Assembly: GCA_018970765.1 (NCBI GenBank) | Contig: JAGWVT010000026.1 | Coordinates: 1 to 32,695, forward strand | DNA length: 32,695 bases | Origin: Actinomycetales bacterium | GTDB taxonomy: Bacteria; Actinomycetota; Actinomycetes; S36-B12 | Direction: 5' to 3' | Part shown: one piece after another, positions 31,971 to 32,695 of the stretch | Layout of the letters: each line of letters opens with the position of its first letter | How positions within the stretch are numbered: position 1 is the first letter of the stretch | Notes under the pieces: generated by a model | Seen by the model: only the letters and a program-made list of their open reading frames with translations | What the model was told of the DNA's origin: nothing | Databases searched by the model: none | Program-made: the position numbers and the translations under genes

Positions 31971-32695
31971 CTACGTGCGTACGTCAAAGCCCGCAGATTG
32001 CAGAGTGCTGATGAGCGCCGTCAGGGCCGATGGGGCAACGATCAACTCGACAAGTCCACTTGGACGGCCAAGCACGTGTTCGATACGCACATCGTCCAGA
32101 TTGATGCCCGCAGTACCAGCGGCGGTGAAAAGGCGGGCCAACTCGCCTGGTTGATCCGCAATCATGACGGTGGCCACGGCCTCATCGCGTGTGCGAGTGC
32201 CATGCCGACCCGGGATCCGCTCCCGCCCTGCCACCCCCGCGGCAAGCGTGGCTTCCATCCTTTGGCTCGAGACTTTAGACGGAGCCTGCTTCACAGCCTC
32301 AGCGACAAGTCGTAGACGCTCGACCAATGCGTCAAGGACATGTCCAACTGGCTCCGCATTCGTGGACAAGATCTCCGTCCACAGCACCGGGTTGGAGGCG
32401 GCAATGCGAGTCATATCGCGCAGTCCCTGACCAGCTATCCGAACGTGGTCGCCTGGTGCTTCGATAAGCAGGCCCGCCAGCACGCTGGAAAGCACCTGCG
32501 GGGCATGCGATACCAATGCCACAGCCCTATCGTGATCCTCAGCGCTCATGAGTACTGGAACGGCCCCGCATGCCTCGATGAGCTGCTCAACTCGATGAAT
32601 GTGTTCTGCTTCGCTTTCCTGCAGCGGGGTAATGATCCATAGGCGATCGTCGAGTAGATCCTCTCGGGCCGCGACGACACCGGAGACTTCCCGTC
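31971..32695 (-). CDS. tyrA: Prephenate dehydrogenase with C-terminal ACT domain, 5' end missing
   Basis: The frame stays open to the window edge, so about 240 C-terminal residues are visible and the NAD-binding Rossmann part lies outside. The first readable residues, REVSGVVAAREDLLDDRLWI, and 'VSHAPQVLSSVLAGLL' and 'GLRDMTRIAASNPVLWTEIL' match the dehydrogenase helical domain. The last 75 residues (AVATVMIADQPGELARLFTA, then GINLDDVRIEH) form an ACT domain, expected to sense an aromatic amino acid. The enzyme makes 4-hydroxyphenylpyruvate for tyrosine synthesis. An internal ATG at 32549 is not the real start. Confidence 0.93.
   Translation of the reverse strand, partial: REVSGVVAAREDLLDDRLWIITPLQESEAEHIHRVEQLIEACGAVPVLMSAEDHDRAVALVSHAPQVLSSVLAGLLIEAPGDHVRIAGQGLRDMTRIAASNPVLWTEILSTNAEPVGHVLDALVERLRLVAEAVKQAPSKVSSQRMEATLAAGVAGRERIPGRHGTRTRDEAVATVMIADQPGELARLFTAAGTAGINLDDVRIEHVLGRPSGLVELIVAPSALTALISTLQSAGFDVRT

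Overview
The window reads as the chromosome of an actinobacterium, probably an uncultivated Actinomycetia lineage. The evidence is a SepH (DUF3071) division protein, a tyrA-cmk-der housekeeping run in the order usual for Actinobacteria, moderately GC-rich coding sequence, and frequent GTG starts with 4-base ATGA/GTGA overlaps. The exact lineage cannot be fixed from this sequence alone. No insertion sequence, integrase, CRISPR array or rRNA was seen.

Region 1 (1-16278) is most of a phage-tail-like contractile injection system (CIS) in two converging arms. The plus arm (2-9226) encodes a DUF4157-type protein (5' end outside the window), a protein that appears to fuse a tail-tube domain to a LysM baseplate-hub protein, a VgrG-like spike, a gp25-like wedge protein, a baseplate J-like protein, a tail protein I, and a zinc-ribbon membrane protein with a discoidin-like outer domain. 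The minus arm (16278-9253) runs from sepH to a Pvc16/Afp16-type tail-terminator protein, an Afp15-type AAA+ ATPase, and a very large single-pass membrane protein ending in an NlpC/P60 peptidoglycan hydrolase. The plus arm has no PAAR tip gene where one is expected, and no tail fibre is visible. Two gene products span the membrane. Together this fits a cell-internal, membrane- or envelope-engaging CIS, as known from Streptomyces, better than a secreted toxin injector. Sheath, tape measure and other tube genes are not in the window and presumably lie upstream.

Region 2 (16372-27418) is a form I aerobic carbon monoxide dehydrogenase locus. The plus arm carries two small unrecognised genes, coxD (MoxR-type ATPase), coxE (VWA protein) and two further small genes. 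It meets the minus arm at a strong hairpin at 19501-19535 that covers both stop codons. The minus arm runs XdhC-like, a 76-residue protein, coxM, coxS, coxL (with the diagnostic AYRCSFR loop), an XdhC-YHS fusion, coxG and then five consecutive small single-pass membrane proteins. CoxMSL oxidises CO; CoxD/CoxE and the XdhC proteins are expected to mature the Mo-Cu site; CoxG links the enzyme to the membrane or quinone pool. The five small proteins are the least explained part and may form a docking platform.

Region 3 (27483-32695) holds a secreted delta-60-repeat (beta-propeller-like) protein, a tRNA-Pro(GGG), der, cmk and the 3' part of tyrA, all on the minus strand.
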